From Bacillus sp. MYb209 (lineage in GTDB: Bacteria; Bacillota; Bacilli; Bacillales; Bacillaceae_G), in NCBI RefSeq assembly GCF_002975175.1, contig NZ_PCNZ01000007.1, positions 116,559 through 180,558 of the forward strand: DNA of 64,000 bases, written 5' to 3'. Under the pieces are notes generated by a model, which saw only the letters and a program-made list of their open reading frames with translations, was not told the origin of the DNA and made no database searches. Made by a program: the position numbers and the translations under genes. Of this stretch, positions 25,175-36,329 are shown one piece after another (within the stretch, counting starts at the first letter, position 1; the number at the start of each line of letters is the position of its first letter).

Positions 25175-27067
25175 TTAATCATCAAAATCAGATGTATGTT
25201 TTGTTGAAATTCCTTTTGCTGATTTCTTAACATGCTGTGGTCTAGCTTGTACATCCCTTGTATCAATCATCGTTAATGGAAAACGAATCCAAGAGTCCTT
25301 TGCTGATTGTTGGCGTGTTGGATAAAACAGTGCGTACGGCTTACGTAAAGAAGTTAGTCTAAAAAGATGGGTAAATAAAAAGATAAATCCAAGAGAAATA
25401 CCAAATAGACCACCTATTTCTGCAAATGCGAGAAATGGGAAACGTAGTAAACGAACGGCGTTACCCATTTTGTAAATAGGTGTAATAAAGGAAGCTAACG
25501 CTGATAAGGCAACGATAATTAATAAAATGTTACTCGTTAACCCAGCTTGAACAGATGCTTGTCCAATTACGATACCACCTACAATACCGAGTGTTTGTCC
25601 TACTTTCATCGGTAACCTAGCCCCAGCTTCTCTTAATAAATCAATAACTAATTCCAAAAAGAGTGCTTCGATTAAAGGTGGGAATGGTACTTGTGCTCTT
25701 GATAAAATCAATGTTTCAAGCAAATCACTTGGAATGAGTTCGTAATGATAATTTAAAACGGCAACATATAATGGGGCTGCACAAATTGAGAAAAGAACCG
25801 CGATAAGTCGTAAAATCCTTGAAAATGTAGCATACAGCCAAGAGACGTTATAGTCTTCTGGTGAAATAAAGAAATCGAAATATGATACAGGAGTTAGTAG
25901 AACATTTGGTGAACCGTCAACAAAAATTGCAATTTTGCCATCAATGAGTGCCTTTGTCACTCTATCAGTTCGTTCTGTATTTATATATAATGGAAAAATT
26001 GACTTTTCTCCCATTAATTCTTGAAGATAAGCACTATCATTAATTTGATCGTATTCAAGAGCTCGCAATGACTCTTCGAGAAAATCCACATTATCCTTTT
26101 CTGCAAGGTTGTCTAAATACATTATTACAACCTTTGTTTTCGAAAAGGAGCCAATTATCATTTCTTTTGTTTGCAGTTCTAATACTGGAAGGCGTTTACG
26201 GACTAAATTAATATTTGTATCAATAGCTTCTACAAAACCTTCTTGCGGACCAATAACTGTTGATTCATTTAATGGAGGGCTTGGTGCCCGGTAAGTATCA
26301 ATTGCAATGTTTGCAAGCATACATTTTTGATCTTGCTGGTGCAATTGAATAATCGCATGTCCCTTTAAAACCATGTCCTCAATTTTTTGTAAGTCGTTTG
26401 TAATCGTTATACCACTCATTGGAATATGTTCTTTTAGCTCTTCGAGTGAAGAGCAGGATCGTTCCAAAAGAGTAGGCATTAAATACTTTTGTAGTTTTTC
26501 CCCATCAAGTGATGGACGATAGTAAGAAATCCAATAAGGCATCGTTTCATCATCAGATGTATGATAATTAACAAAATCACTAGACTGCTTTAGTTTTGCT
26601 ATTAAGTCTTGTAGAGAGTGAATATGGTCCTTTTCTGGTTTGCTAAAGTCATAAATGCTGTTACTTTCAGCGCTTTGCTGCTTATCTTGAGAAGAATTGT
26701 CTTGCTTAGCATCTTGCTGTTTGTTTTGAGAAGCCCCCTCTTGTTTAGCACCTTGCTGTTTGTTTTGAGAAGAATCCTCTTGCTTAGAATTTTGCTGTTT
26801 GTCTTGAGAAGAATCCTGTTGCTTAGAATTTTGCTGTTTGTCTTGAGAAGAATCCTCTTGTTTAGAATTTTGCTGTTTGTTTTGAGAAGAATCCTGTTGC
26901 TTAGAATTTTGCTGCTTGTCTTGAGAAGAAGCATCAGTTTGTTCCTTACTTTTTGGCTCGTCATTCTTATCTTTGTTATGTTCTTTTTGATCATCAGACT
27001 GTTGTTTCGAATCAGCTGTCTCTTTTGTATTTGATTTTTTTTTCTTACGTAACCAATTCCAAATCAT
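25175..27067 (-). CDS. gerIA: GerIA, GerAA-type germinant receptor subunit with 13-residue repeats
   Basis: 630 residues. Residues 1-45 are highly charged; residues 46-136 hold seven tandem 13-residue units of the form DSSQNKQQNSKQE; the GerA domain follows from about 150, with its hydrophilic N-part and four to five membrane helices near 410-580 (EALFLELVIDLLREAGARLP is the family hallmark). B. cereus 569 GerIA is known for nine such Gln/Ser-rich 13-residue copies, which is the reason for the gerI assignment; the B. anthracis counterpart may be named gerH. GerI answers inosine and supports alanine germination. GAGGG precedes the ATG; a candidate sigma-G promoter is upstream. Confidence 0.9.
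   Translation of the reverse strand: MIWNWLRKKKKSNTKETADSKQQSDDQKEHNKDKNDEPKSKEQTDASSQDKQQNSKQQDSSQNKQQNSKQEDSSQDKQQNSKQQDSSQDKQQNSKQEDSSQNKQQGAKQEGASQNKQQDAKQDNSSQDKQQSAESNSIYDFSKPEKDHIHSLQDLIAKLKQSSDFVNYHTSDDETMPYWISYYRPSLDGEKLQKYLMPTLLERSCSSLEELKEHIPMSGITITNDLQKIEDMVLKGHAIIQLHQQDQKCMLANIAIDTYRAPSPPLNESTVIGPQEGFVEAIDTNINLVRKRLPVLELQTKEMIIGSFSKTKVVIMYLDNLAEKDNVDFLEESLRALEYDQINDSAYLQELMGEKSIFPLYINTERTDRVTKALIDGKIAIFVDGSPNVLLTPVSYFDFFISPEDYNVSWLYATFSRILRLIAVLFSICAAPLYVAVLNYHYELIPSDLLETLILSRAQVPFPPLIEALFLELVIDLLREAGARLPMKVGQTLGIVGGIVIGQASVQAGLTSNILLIIVALSALASFITPIYKMGNAVRLLRFPFLAFAEIGGLFGISLGFIFLFTHLFRLTSLRKPYALFYPTRQQSAKDSWIRFPLTMIDTRDVQARPQHVKKSAKGISTKHTSDFDD
26660..26932 (-). repeat. 39-bp tandem repeats in gerIA
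   Basis: Seven copies of a 39-base unit encoding 13 residues each (consensus (D/N)SSQ(N/D)KQQNSKQ(E/Q)); the central copies are nearly identical and the last two are more diverged. Confidence 0.88.
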
Positions 27068-27100
27068 ATATATTCCCTCTTTGATTTTGTAATATAGTGC

Positions 27101-27130
27101 TATTTTGTGGCTAATTTTGTATATTATTCA
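27101..27130 (-). promoter_or_regulatory. candidate sigma-G promoter of gerI
   Basis: Read on the minus strand: TGAATA (27125-27130), 17 bases, CAAAATA (27101-27107), against the sigma-G consensus TGNATA / CATACTA (5 of 7 in the -10). The predicted start is about 27 bases from the gerIA ATG. Forespore sigma-G control is the rule for ger receptor operons. Confidence 0.55.
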
Positions 27131-27219
27131 TTTGTTTATGAAAAGAAGAAGGAGATTGGCTTGCATAGAAAAAATCCTTTAGTAAGCAGTTCATAAAATG
27201 ACGGGAAGAAGGCGAGTCT

Positions 27220-28344
27220 GTGCAAATTGTAAAAAAGGAGAAGTTTGTTTTAAAAGAATTTGTGTTTGAAAATGGTAGGGAGATTCCTGTTCAAATGGGG
27301 TATGAGACGTATGGTGCTTTAAATAGAGAAAAATCAAATGGGATTTTGGTTTGTCACTATTTTAGTGCAACAAGTCATGCGGCAGGAAAATATACAGAGC
27401 ATGATGAGGAAGCTGGTTGGTGGGATGGATTAATTGGACCTGGGAAAGCAATTGATACAAATAAATATTTCGTTATATGTACTGATAACCTTTGTAATGT
27501 ACAGGTGAAGAACCCTTACGTGATTACAACGGGACCAAAATCGATAAATCCGGTGACTGGTTTTGAGTATGCGATGGATTTTCCAGTTTTCACATTTTTA
27601 GATGTAGCACGTATGCAATATGAGTTAATAAAAGATATGGGCATTTCTAGATTACATGCTGTAATGGGACCTTCGGCAGGTGGGATGATTGCGCAGCAAT
27701 GGGCTGTCCACTATCCTCATATGGTAGAACGAATGATTGGAGTTATTACGAATCCACAAAATCCAATTATAACGTCGGGAAATGTAGCGCAAAATGCGAT
27801 TGAAGCAATTCAGCTTGATCCAAATTGGAAAGGTGGAAAGTACGGAGAGGAGCAACCAACGAAGGGGCTTCATTTAGCGAATAAAATGATGTTTATGAAC
27901 GCATTTGATGAACATTTTTATGAAAAGGCATTCCCGCGGAACAGTATAGAAATGGTACCTTATCAACAATTTTCTGCATTAACATCATTTGAGAAAGAAA
28001 TAAATAAAGTGACATGTAAAAGTATAGATTTAGTAGATGCAAATTCATGGATGTATACTACAAAAGCGGTCTTATTACATGATATTGCACATGGATTTTC
28101 TTCCTTAGAAGAGGCTCTTTCTAAGATTGAAGCGAATGTACTCATGATTCCATGCAAACAAGATTTACTTCAGCCGCCTCGTTACAATTATAAAATGGTA
28201 GAAATTTTGCAAAAGCAAGGGAAGTACGCAGAAGTATATGAGATAGAAAGTATAAATGGGCATATGGCAGGAGCGTTAGATGTTCATTTATTTGAAAAGA
28301 AAGTTTATGAGTTTTTAAATCGGAAAGTATCTAGTTTTGTGTAG
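27220..28344 (+). CDS. alpha/beta hydrolase of the homoserine O-acetyltransferase (MetX) superfamily
   Basis: 374 residues from GTG 27220. MetX-like features: GYETYG near 27, CHYFSATSHAAG near 45 and a nucleophile elbow GPSAGGM near 148, with Asp in CKQDLLQPP near 312 and His in NGHMAG near 347 completing the triad. The elbow differs from the usual GGSMGGM of homoserine acetyltransferases, and no methionine genes are adjacent, so the acyl acceptor is uncertain. It is transcribed divergently from the gerI operon and ends at its own terminator. Confidence 0.82.
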   Translation: MQIVKKEKFVLKEFVFENGREIPVQMGYETYGALNREKSNGILVCHYFSATSHAAGKYTEHDEEAGWWDGLIGPGKAIDTNKYFVICTDNLCNVQVKNPYVITTGPKSINPVTGFEYAMDFPVFTFLDVARMQYELIKDMGISRLHAVMGPSAGGMIAQQWAVHYPHMVERMIGVITNPQNPIITSGNVAQNAIEAIQLDPNWKGGKYGEEQPTKGLHLANKMMFMNAFDEHFYEKAFPRNSIEMVPYQQFSALTSFEKEINKVTCKSIDLVDANSWMYTTKAVLLHDIAHGFSSLEEALSKIEANVLMIPCKQDLLQPPRYNYKMVEILQKQGKYAEVYEIESINGHMAGALDVHLFEKKVYEFLNRKVSSFV

Positions 28345-28360
28345 GAAATAATTAATGTGG

Positions 28361-28394
28361 AAAGGTGCATGATTTATAGTAGGCACCTTTTTTT
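28361..28394 (+). terminator. terminator of the MetX-like gene
   Basis: AAAGGTGC 28361-28368 pairs with GCACCTTT 28383-28390, followed by TTTT. Confidence 0.8.
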
Positions 28395-28575
28395 ACATGA
28401 TTTGCAGACGGAAAATATATGAAGCGATTGATAAACCGAAGAAAGCTATACTAATTAATAGAAATAAGAATGACATTTCTTGAGGGGATTTTATCTTTTT
28501 ATTATTTTTCATACTAAGAGCAATAACTGCAAAAACTAAGAAAATGATGCCCATAATGAAAAGAAAAAGTGTCAT
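28393..28575 (-). CDS. small two-helix membrane protein (60 residues)
   Basis: Starts MTLFLFIMGIIFLVFAV and has hydrophobic segments at about 3-21 and 35-55 with a basic Lys/Asn-rich turn between. AAAGGAG precedes its ATG at 28575. No family recognised; it abuts the terminator of the convergent gene. Confidence 0.65.
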   Translation of the reverse strand: MTLFLFIMGIIFLVFAVIALSMKNNKKIKSPQEMSFLFLLISIAFFGLSIASYIFRLQIM

Positions 28576-28774
28576 TTTAACTGGCTCCTTTCATCAAACA
28601 AGTATATTGAGGATACAATGCGCCAGTTATGTTTGTAAAGAATAAGTTTTGCGGGAAAATTGAGAAATAAATGTTCCATTCTTTGCGTTCCTTCCTTCGC
28701 GTGCTAAAATTGATGAGAAATGTTTGTTTAAAGAAGAAACTGAAGGTTTTATTGTATATAAGGAGGAACTACAT

Positions 28775-29080
28775 ATGACAGAAGTAAAAACAATTACTAC
28801 AGAAGAAGTGCAAGAGCGTTTAGAAAATGGAGAAACATTATTTTTAGTAGATGTAAGGGAAGATGAAGAAGTAGCGGCAGGGAAAATTCCGGAAGCTGTA
28901 CATATTAAAATGGGCGATATTCCAAATAAAGTAGATTTCTTTGAGAAAGAGAATGAATATATCTTTATTTGCCGTTCGGGAATGCGCAGTGAAAATGTAT
29001 GCCATTATTTAAATGAACAAGGATTTAAAACAGTGAATATGGTTGGCGGTATGCTTCAGTATGAAGGCGAAACTAAATAA
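28775..29080 (+). CDS. ytwF: rhodanese-like sulfurtransferase (YtwF type)
   Basis: 101 residues from ATG 28775, with AAGGAGGA 6-7 bases upstream; the frame is open earlier without a site. Single rhodanese domain: LVDVREDEE near 25, GKIPEAVHI near 37 and the active-site loop ICRSGMRS near 68-75 with the catalytic Cys that would carry persulfide sulfur. Matches B. subtilis YtwF in size and region; the acceptor is unknown. Confidence 0.85.
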   Translation: MTEVKTITTEEVQERLENGETLFLVDVREDEEVAAGKIPEAVHIKMGDIPNKVDFFEKENEYIFICRSGMRSENVCHYLNEQGFKTVNMVGGMLQYEGETK

Positions 29081-29088
29081 GTAGCTGC

Positions 29089-29123
29089 AAAAACTTGAAA
29101 CGTGTTTGTTTCAAGTTTTTTTC
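29089..29123 (+). terminator. terminator of ytwF
   Basis: AAAACTTGAAAC pairs with GTTTCAAGTTTT around a 6-nt loop, followed by T-rich sequence. Confidence 0.88.
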
Positions 29124-29157
29124 TTTTGCATACAGTGTATAAAAGGGGGAGAGGTAA

Positions 29158-29382
29158 ATGGGGATTAACATGCGTAAAGTAAAAATCATAAATAATACAG
29201 GAGCTGTTAATGTTGGTGACTGTTATAATATCTCACCTTTAGCTGTGGCAAAAATATATGCCGGTGCTGGAGGGTCAAGTGCGGCAGTTTTTTTAAATGG
29301 AAAACGTATACCTGAACCTACAATTAGAACATCAGTATTTTTACCGCCATTAGCAACAAGTACACGTACATTAGGTGCATAA
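29158..29382 (+). CDS. GerPA/GerPF-like spore protein, 74 residues
   Basis: Starts at ATG 29158 behind GGGGGAGAGG. The segment IINNTGAVNVGDCYNISPLA near 8-27 matches the GerPA/GerPF pattern of a hydrophobic strand, Gly-x-hydrophobic-Asn-x-Gly-Asp and (Y/F)xxSP. The rest is Gly/Ser-rich and ends STRTLGA. GerP proteins sit in the coat and help small germinants reach the inner membrane. Here the gene is outside any gerP hexacistronic operon, paired with a second related gene and followed by a collagen-like exosporium gene. Confidence 0.72.
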   Translation: MGINMRKVKIINNTGAVNVGDCYNISPLAVAKIYAGAGGSSAAVFLNGKRIPEPTIRTSVFLPPLATSTRTLGA

Positions 29383-29402
29383 AGGAAAGGTAGAGTGTAA
29401 GT

Positions 29403-29726
29403 ATGCCTGCGCATATAAAAGAGTTTATTATTGTTAATAATACTGGGAATATATTTACCGGTGATAATTTGAGTGATACATCGTTTACTGCTTCGAAATC
29501 GTATAGTGGTTCAACGGGTTGCACTTGGATTGATGTTGTTACAGTAATAGGGACGGAGACGAAGCTTTGTTTACAGCCGGGAGATAGTGTGACGACAACG
29601 TATACGAGAGGTACTCCTGCTGGCACTGTAACGGGAACAAATATGGGGCAAGGTGCAAATGTGTCGAGTATATCGCAAGCTGTCCCTAATACAGATAATA
29701 TGGATTCAACAGCTGGACTCCCCTAG
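29403..29726 (+). CDS. second GerPA/GerPF-like protein, 107 residues
   Basis: ATG 29403 follows GGTAGAG. The N-terminus PAHIKEFIIVNNTGNIFTGDN aligns with the preceding protein (INNTG-x-x-x-GD), then diverges; the C-terminal half is Thr/Gly/Ser-rich (TGTNMGQGANVSS) without membrane or signal segments. Twenty bases separate the two genes, so they are probably co-transcribed. Assignment to the GerP family rests on the N-terminal motif only. Confidence 0.62.
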   Translation: MPAHIKEFIIVNNTGNIFTGDNLSDTSFTASKSYSGSTGCTWIDVVTVIGTETKLCLQPGDSVTTTYTRGTPAGTVTGTNMGQGANVSSISQAVPNTDNMDSTAGLP

Positions 29727-29746
29727 GAAATTAGGGGAGTTTTTAT
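29717..29746 (+). terminator. terminator after the GerP-like pair
   Basis: ACTCCCCTA 29717-29725 pairs with TAGGGGAGT 29732-29740 and is followed by TTTT; the stop codon TAG lies inside the stem. Confidence 0.88.
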
Positions 29747-29880
29747 TAATTTAATTAAAAAATTCACTTCATAAAATAAATTAGAGTCTAATAAAAGTAG
29801 TCTTGGAGATTGTTTTTGTAAATAGATTAAAAAGAAGAGTTTTGTTTCATGTAAAAAGATGGTTTGTAGGTGGTGAAAGT

Positions 29881-32187
<2,307 letters not shown>

Positions 32188-32191
32188 TAAG

Positions 32192-32229
32192 CAAAAAAAC
32201 CTTGGAACTTTTATGTTTCAAGGTTTTTT
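32192..32229 (+). terminator. terminator of the collagen-like gene
   Basis: AAAACCTTGGAAC pairs (one bulge region) with GTTTCAAGGTTTT and is followed by T6; the T tract runs into a bcr1-like repeat. Confidence 0.85.
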
Positions 32230-32299
32230 ATCCCTCTATTTGTGGGCTAATAATCAGTGGGGATGGACAAAACCCCGACTGATTAAAGTTTCACTTTAT
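32227..32299 (+). repeat. bcr1-like repeat, short form (copy C)
   Basis: 73 bases flanked by TTTAT at both ends (32227-32231 and 32295-32299). Interior TCCCTCTATTTGTGGGC joined directly to TAATAATCAGTGGGG and GATTAAAGTTTCAC, so the middle of the full element is missing. Confidence 0.78.
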
Positions 32300-32384
32300 T
32301 CACTTGAGCAAAAACATCGCGGTTCGAAAATATATTATAATAGAATGAAGAGAGGTAAAAATTTGGCAGAAAGGGAGAGTGGCG

Positions 32385-33398
32385 ATGCAGGAGAAGGTTA
32401 AAGATTTTTTCGGACGCCCCCTTCAAGATTTGCGCATCTCTGTCATTGATCGTTGTAATTTACGGTGTACGTATTGTATGCCAGCGGAAGTGTTTGGTCC
32501 TGATTATGCTTTTTTGAAAGATGAGTTTTTACTGACATTTGATGAAATCGAGCGATTAGCAAAAGTATTTGTTAGCATCGGTGTACGGAAAATTAGACTA
32601 ACTGGTGGCGAGCCATTGCTCCGTAAGGATTTAACAAAACTTATCGCACGTCTCGTGAAAATTGATGGTTTAGTAGATATAGGATTAACGACAAATGCGA
32701 TTCATTTAACGAAACAAGCGAAGGCGTTAAAAGAAGCTGGATTACACCGAGTAAATGTTAGTTTGGATGCGATAGATGATAATGTGTTCCGCGCAATTAA
32801 TGGCCGGAATATGAATACGAAGCCAGTGTTAAAAGGAATTATGGCAGCGAAAGAAGTAGGCCTTGAAGTGAAGGTAAATATGGTTGTGAAAAAAGGGATG
32901 AACGATCATCAAGTACTTCCGGTGGCTACATATTTTAAAGAACAAGGAATTCCACTTAGATTTATTGAGTTTATGGATGTTGGCAGTACGAATGGATGGA
33001 ATTTTGATCAAGTTATTACGAAACGAGAATTAATTGATATGATTCATGGGGTGTATCCAATTGAGCCAGCTGAAGCTCATTATTTTGGGGAGGTTGCGAA
33101 ACGGTATCGATACGTTGGAACGAATGTAGAGGTTGGTTTTATTACCTCTGTTTCTGAGTCATTTTGTTCTTCTTGTACGAGAGCAAGAATTTCAGCAGAT
33201 GGAAAGTTTTATACTTGCTTGTTTGCGACAGAAGGAATGGATTTAAGGAAACTTCTCAGGGAAAACCTTTCGGATAATGATTTATTAAAAGCCATACAAG
33301 GTGTATGGAAGGATAGAAAAGATCGATATTCAGATGAACGGACGGAAGAAAGTGCGAAAAATCGTCCGAAAATTGAAATGTCTTATATAGGAGGATAA
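32385..33398 (+). CDS. moaA: GTP 3',8-cyclase MoaA
   Basis: 337 residues from ATG 32385 (GGGAGA site; an upstream in-frame GTG at 32379 is less likely). The radical SAM cluster motif CNLRCTYC is near 25-32, the GGEPLL motif near 75, and the second cluster uses [18 protein letters not shown] near 262-279; the chain ends in SYIGG, the conserved Gly-Gly tail needed for activity. Converts GTP to 3',8-cH2GTP with MoaC completing cPMP synthesis. First gene of the molybdenum cofactor cluster. Confidence 0.95.
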   Translation: MQEKVKDFFGRPLQDLRISVIDRCNLRCTYCMPAEVFGPDYAFLKDEFLLTFDEIERLAKVFVSIGVRKIRLTGGEPLLRKDLTKLIARLVKIDGLVDIGLTTNAIHLTKQAKALKEAGLHRVNVSLDAIDDNVFRAINGRNMNTKPVLKGIMAAKEVGLEVKVNMVVKKGMNDHQVLPVATYFKEQGIPLRFIEFMDVGSTNGWNFDQVITKRELIDMIHGVYPIEPAEAHYFGEVAKRYRYVGTNVEVGFITSVSESFCSSCTRARISADGKFYTCLFATEGMDLRKLLRENLSDNDLLKAIQGVWKDRKDRYSDERTEESAKNRPKIEMSYIGG

Positions 33399-33414
33399 GA
33401 AAGGGGGATGTCGT

Positions 33415-34428
33415 ATGCAAGATCGATATTCAAGACAAATGTTATTTTCTGGTGTTGGGGAAGAAGGGCAACGGAAAATAAGAGGGAAGCACGTGCTCGT
33501 CATCGGTGCTGGTGCACTCGGAGCAGCGAATGCAGAAGCAATTGTTAGAGCAGGTGTTGGAAAAATAACAATTGCTGATCGTGATTATGTAGAATGGAGT
33601 AATTTACAAAGGCAACAATTATATACAGAGGAAGATGCGAAGCATTATAAGCCGAAAGCGATAGCGGCAGCAGAACATTTAAAGGCAATTAATTCCGAAG
33701 TAGAAATTGTACCGGTTGTGACTGATGTAACGGTGCAAGAAATGGAAGAATTAATTAAAGGTGTAGATTTAATATTAGATGCGACAGATAATTTTGAAAC
33801 GCGCCTTCTTATTAATGATATATCCCAGATGTATAACGTTCCGTGGATATACGGAGGATGCGTTGGAAGCTACGGAGTAACTTATACAATCTTGCCAGGA
33901 AAAACGCCGTGTTTTCGATGTTTAATGGAACATCCAGCGAGCGGAGCGACATGTGATACAGCCGGTATTATACAGCCAGCAGTGCAATTAGTAGTTGCAC
34001 ATCAAATAACGGAAGCCTTGAAAATATTAGTAGAAGATTTTGAGGCACTTCGTGAAACGATGCTATCATTTGATCTTTGGAATAATCAACAGATGGCATT
34101 TAAAGTGAATAGGCAGAAAAAGGATACATGTTTATCTTGTGGAAAGTTACGTACATATCCGAGTTTAACATTTGAAGCACAAACGAAAACAGAAGTATTA
34201 TGTGGACGAAATACAGTTCAAATCCGTCCAGGTGTGCGTCAGGGGATTAATTTAGAAGAAATTAAAAAGCGCTTACAAAAAAGTGTGGATGTAAAGGCAA
34301 CGCCGTATTTATTATCATTTCCGGTGGAAGAATATCGTTTTGTTTTATTTACAGATGGCAGAGCGTTTATTCATGGTACGAATGATATGAATGTTGCGAA
34401 ACGACTATATGCAAGATATATAGGTTGA
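33415..34428 (+). CDS. moeB: molybdopterin-synthase adenylyltransferase MoeB (ThiF/HesA family)
   Basis: 337 residues. ATP-binding GAGALGAANAEAIVRAGVG near 32-50, RQ-like loop SNLQRQQLY near 62, ATDNFETR near 122 and two CXXC zinc pairs (CFRC near 167 and CLSC near 240). It adenylates the C-terminal Gly-Gly of MoaD before sulfuration. The last 90 residues have no full rhodanese active site. Starts 17 bases after moaA. The MoaD encoded at 37278 ends in Gly-Gly, its expected substrate. Confidence 0.9.
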   Translation: MQDRYSRQMLFSGVGEEGQRKIRGKHVLVIGAGALGAANAEAIVRAGVGKITIADRDYVEWSNLQRQQLYTEEDAKHYKPKAIAAAEHLKAINSEVEIVPVVTDVTVQEMEELIKGVDLILDATDNFETRLLINDISQMYNVPWIYGGCVGSYGVTYTILPGKTPCFRCLMEHPASGATCDTAGIIQPAVQLVVAHQITEALKILVEDFEALRETMLSFDLWNNQQMAFKVNRQKKDTCLSCGKLRTYPSLTFEAQTKTEVLCGRNTVQIRPGVRQGINLEEIKKRLQKSVDVKATPYLLSFPVEEYRFVLFTDGRAFIHGTNDMNVAKRLYARYIG

Positions 34429-34455
34429 ACCTAAAGGGGAATCCTTTAGGTTCAA
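34425..34455. terminator. stem-loop between convergent moeB and moaC
   Basis: TTGAACCTAAAGG 34425-34437 and CCTTTAGGTTCAA 34443-34455 form a perfect 13-bp stem with a 5-nt loop, containing the moeB stop. Neither side has an oligo-T tract, so it may act as a transcript end stabiliser or a weak terminator. Confidence 0.55.
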
Positions 34456-34470
34456 AAGGGAAATGTAGGA

Positions 34471-34956
34471 TTAAGAATTTCTAATATAATCTCCATTTTT
34501 TCCGCCCGTTTTTTCAAGTAAGTACGTTTCGCCAATAATCATACCCTTATCAACCGCTTTACACATATCGTATACAGTAAGAGCAGTAGCGGAAGCAGCT
34601 GTTAAAGCTTCCATCTCAACGCCGGTACTACCTTCTGTTTTAACTTTTACTTCAATAAGTAGTCGATATTGTTCTTCTGACTGTTTCCAATCGAAAGAGA
34701 CATCAACACCTTTTAATAATAAAGGATGGCACATTGGGATAATATCAGAAGTGCGTTTTGCAGCCATAATACCTGCGATTTGTGCGACGGCTAATACGTC
34801 ACCTTTACCAATTTCATTGTGAGAGATTTTATCAAAAATTTCTTTCGTAACGAGAATGCTAGAGCATGCTATTGCTGTTCGAACGGTTATTTTTTTGTCA
34901 CTTATATCAACCATTTTAGCGCGTCCTTGGTCATTGAAATGTGTAAATGAAGACAT
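34471..34956 (-). CDS. moaC: cyclic pyranopterin monophosphate synthase MoaC
   Basis: 161 residues of a single MoaC domain: [13 protein letters not shown] at the start, IPMCHPLLL near 75, [21 protein letters not shown] near 102-122 and [10 protein letters not shown] near 130 with the catalytic Lys and Asp. Converts 3',8-cH2GTP to cPMP. It is the only gene of the cluster on the minus strand, convergent with moeB and divergent from moeA. GGAGGAA precedes its ATG. Confidence 0.95.
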   Translation of the reverse strand: MSSFTHFNDQGRAKMVDISDKKITVRTAIACSSILVTKEIFDKISHNEIGKGDVLAVAQIAGIMAAKRTSDIIPMCHPLLLKGVDVSFDWKQSEEQYRLLIEVKVKTEGSTGVEMEALTAASATALTVYDMCKAVDKGMIIGETYLLEKTGGKNGDYIRNS

Positions 34957-35039
34957 GGAATTCCTCCTTGAAGTAATTGCTATTTAATATATAAAGTGTA
35001 ATCGAGATTAGATATTTTGCAAATATGAGGTGAGAAACA

Positions 35040-36329
35040 ATGGTAGAAAAACGAATCCCGATTCAAGTTGCTGAGGCAGTAGAGCGGGTTATGAAATATG
35101 CTAAGCATGGTGAAGTAGAAGAAGTTTCTATTACAGAAAGTTATGGGAGGATTCTTGGGGAGGATGTTGTCTCAGATCACGACGTTCCTCACTTTGATCG
35201 TTCTCCTTACGATGGTTTCGCAATTCGAGCAGAAGATACGAAAGACGCAAGTCAAGAGCAGCCGGTTGAATTTGAAGTAATAGGAGAGATCGGAGCAGGA
35301 TCTGTTTTTTTAGAAGAAGTAGGGGCTTTTAAGGCGGTTCGTATTATGACAGGAGCAGCTATTCCAGAAGATTGCAATGCAGTCGTAATGCTAGAATTGA
35401 CGGAAGGATTCGAGAGGAATGAAAGTACATATATGAAGTTAAAACGTCCTTTCCAAAACGGTGACAATGTGTCATTTAAAGGAGAAGATATAAAACAAAA
35501 TCAAGTCCTCGTTAAGAAAGGTGTTGCAATCAATCCAGGTGTTGCCGCATTATTAGCGACGTTTGGATATAGCACTGTGAAAGTTGTAAAACAGCCTGTT
35601 GTCGGTATTGTAACGACAGGAAGCGAATTACTAGAAGTGCATGAGGCGTTAGAGCCAGGGAAAATTAGAAATAGTAACTCTTACATGATTGCCGCTCAAA
35701 TTATGAAGGCTGGCGGAAAAGTGCGTTACTATGGACAACTTGCAGATGAGTTAGATGCATGTTTTACAGCCGTTAAATCAGCGATGGATGAGGTTGATAT
35801 TTTAATTACAACGGGCGGTGTTTCAGTAGGAGATTATGACTATTTACCAGCTATTTATGAAAGGTTACAGGCGAATGTACTCTTTAATAAAATAGCGATG
35901 AGGCCGGGGAGTGTAACGACAGTAGCTGAAGTTGATGGAAAGCTACTCTTCGGTTTATCAGGTAATCCGTCAGCTTGTTATGTAGGTTTCGAATTATTTG
36001 TGCATCCAATTATGAAAACGTATTTGCATGCGAAGGAGCCTCACGTATATAGAGCAGACGCTGTTTTACAAAAAGATTTTCCGAAACCAAATCCGTTTAC
36101 TCGTTTCGTGAGAGCAAAAGTGACGATCGTTAATGGGGCATTGCAAGTGATGCCAGTCGGTTTAGATAAATCGAGTGCGGTATCTTCACTTGCTGATGCA
36201 AATGCTTTTATCGTGTTGCCTGGAGGAACGAGAGGATTTGAAGCGGGAATGAAAGTATCCGTAGTATTGTTAGAATACTCGGAGGGAAGTGATTGGCCGT
36301 GGGCAAAGCCTCTTCAATCTTACAAATAG
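35040..36329 (+). CDS. moeA: molybdopterin molybdotransferase MoeA
   Basis: 429 residues with the MoeA domain order: N-terminal domain with HFDRSPYDGFAIRAEDT near 55-72, RIMTGAAIPEDCNAVV near 100, MogA-like domain with TTGSELLE near 195, ITTGGVSVGDYDY near 262 and LSGNPSACYVGFE near 305, then a C-terminal beta domain. It inserts molybdate into adenylated molybdopterin. Its last 37 bases overlap the start of mobB. Confidence 0.94.
   Translation: MVEKRIPIQVAEAVERVMKYAKHGEVEEVSITESYGRILGEDVVSDHDVPHFDRSPYDGFAIRAEDTKDASQEQPVEFEVIGEIGAGSVFLEEVGAFKAVRIMTGAAIPEDCNAVVMLELTEGFERNESTYMKLKRPFQNGDNVSFKGEDIKQNQVLVKKGVAINPGVAALLATFGYSTVKVVKQPVVGIVTTGSELLEVHEALEPGKIRNSNSYMIAAQIMKAGGKVRYYGQLADELDACFTAVKSAMDEVDILITTGGVSVGDYDYLPAIYERLQANVLFNKIAMRPGSVTTVAEVDGKLLFGLSGNPSACYVGFELFVHPIMKTYLHAKEPHVYRADAVLQKDFPKPNPFTRFVRAKVTIVNGALQVMPVGLDKSSAVSSLADANAFIVLPGGTRGFEAGMKVSVVLLEYSEGSDWPWAKPLQSYK

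Noticed and set aside
26660-26932. CRISPR-like periodicity at 39 bases
   Set aside because: Coding tandem repeat inside gerIA without spacers.
26602-27034. Frames overlapping the gerIA repeat tract on both strands
   Set aside because: Periodic shadows of the 39-bp repeats; the gerIA frame continues into the conserved GerA domain.
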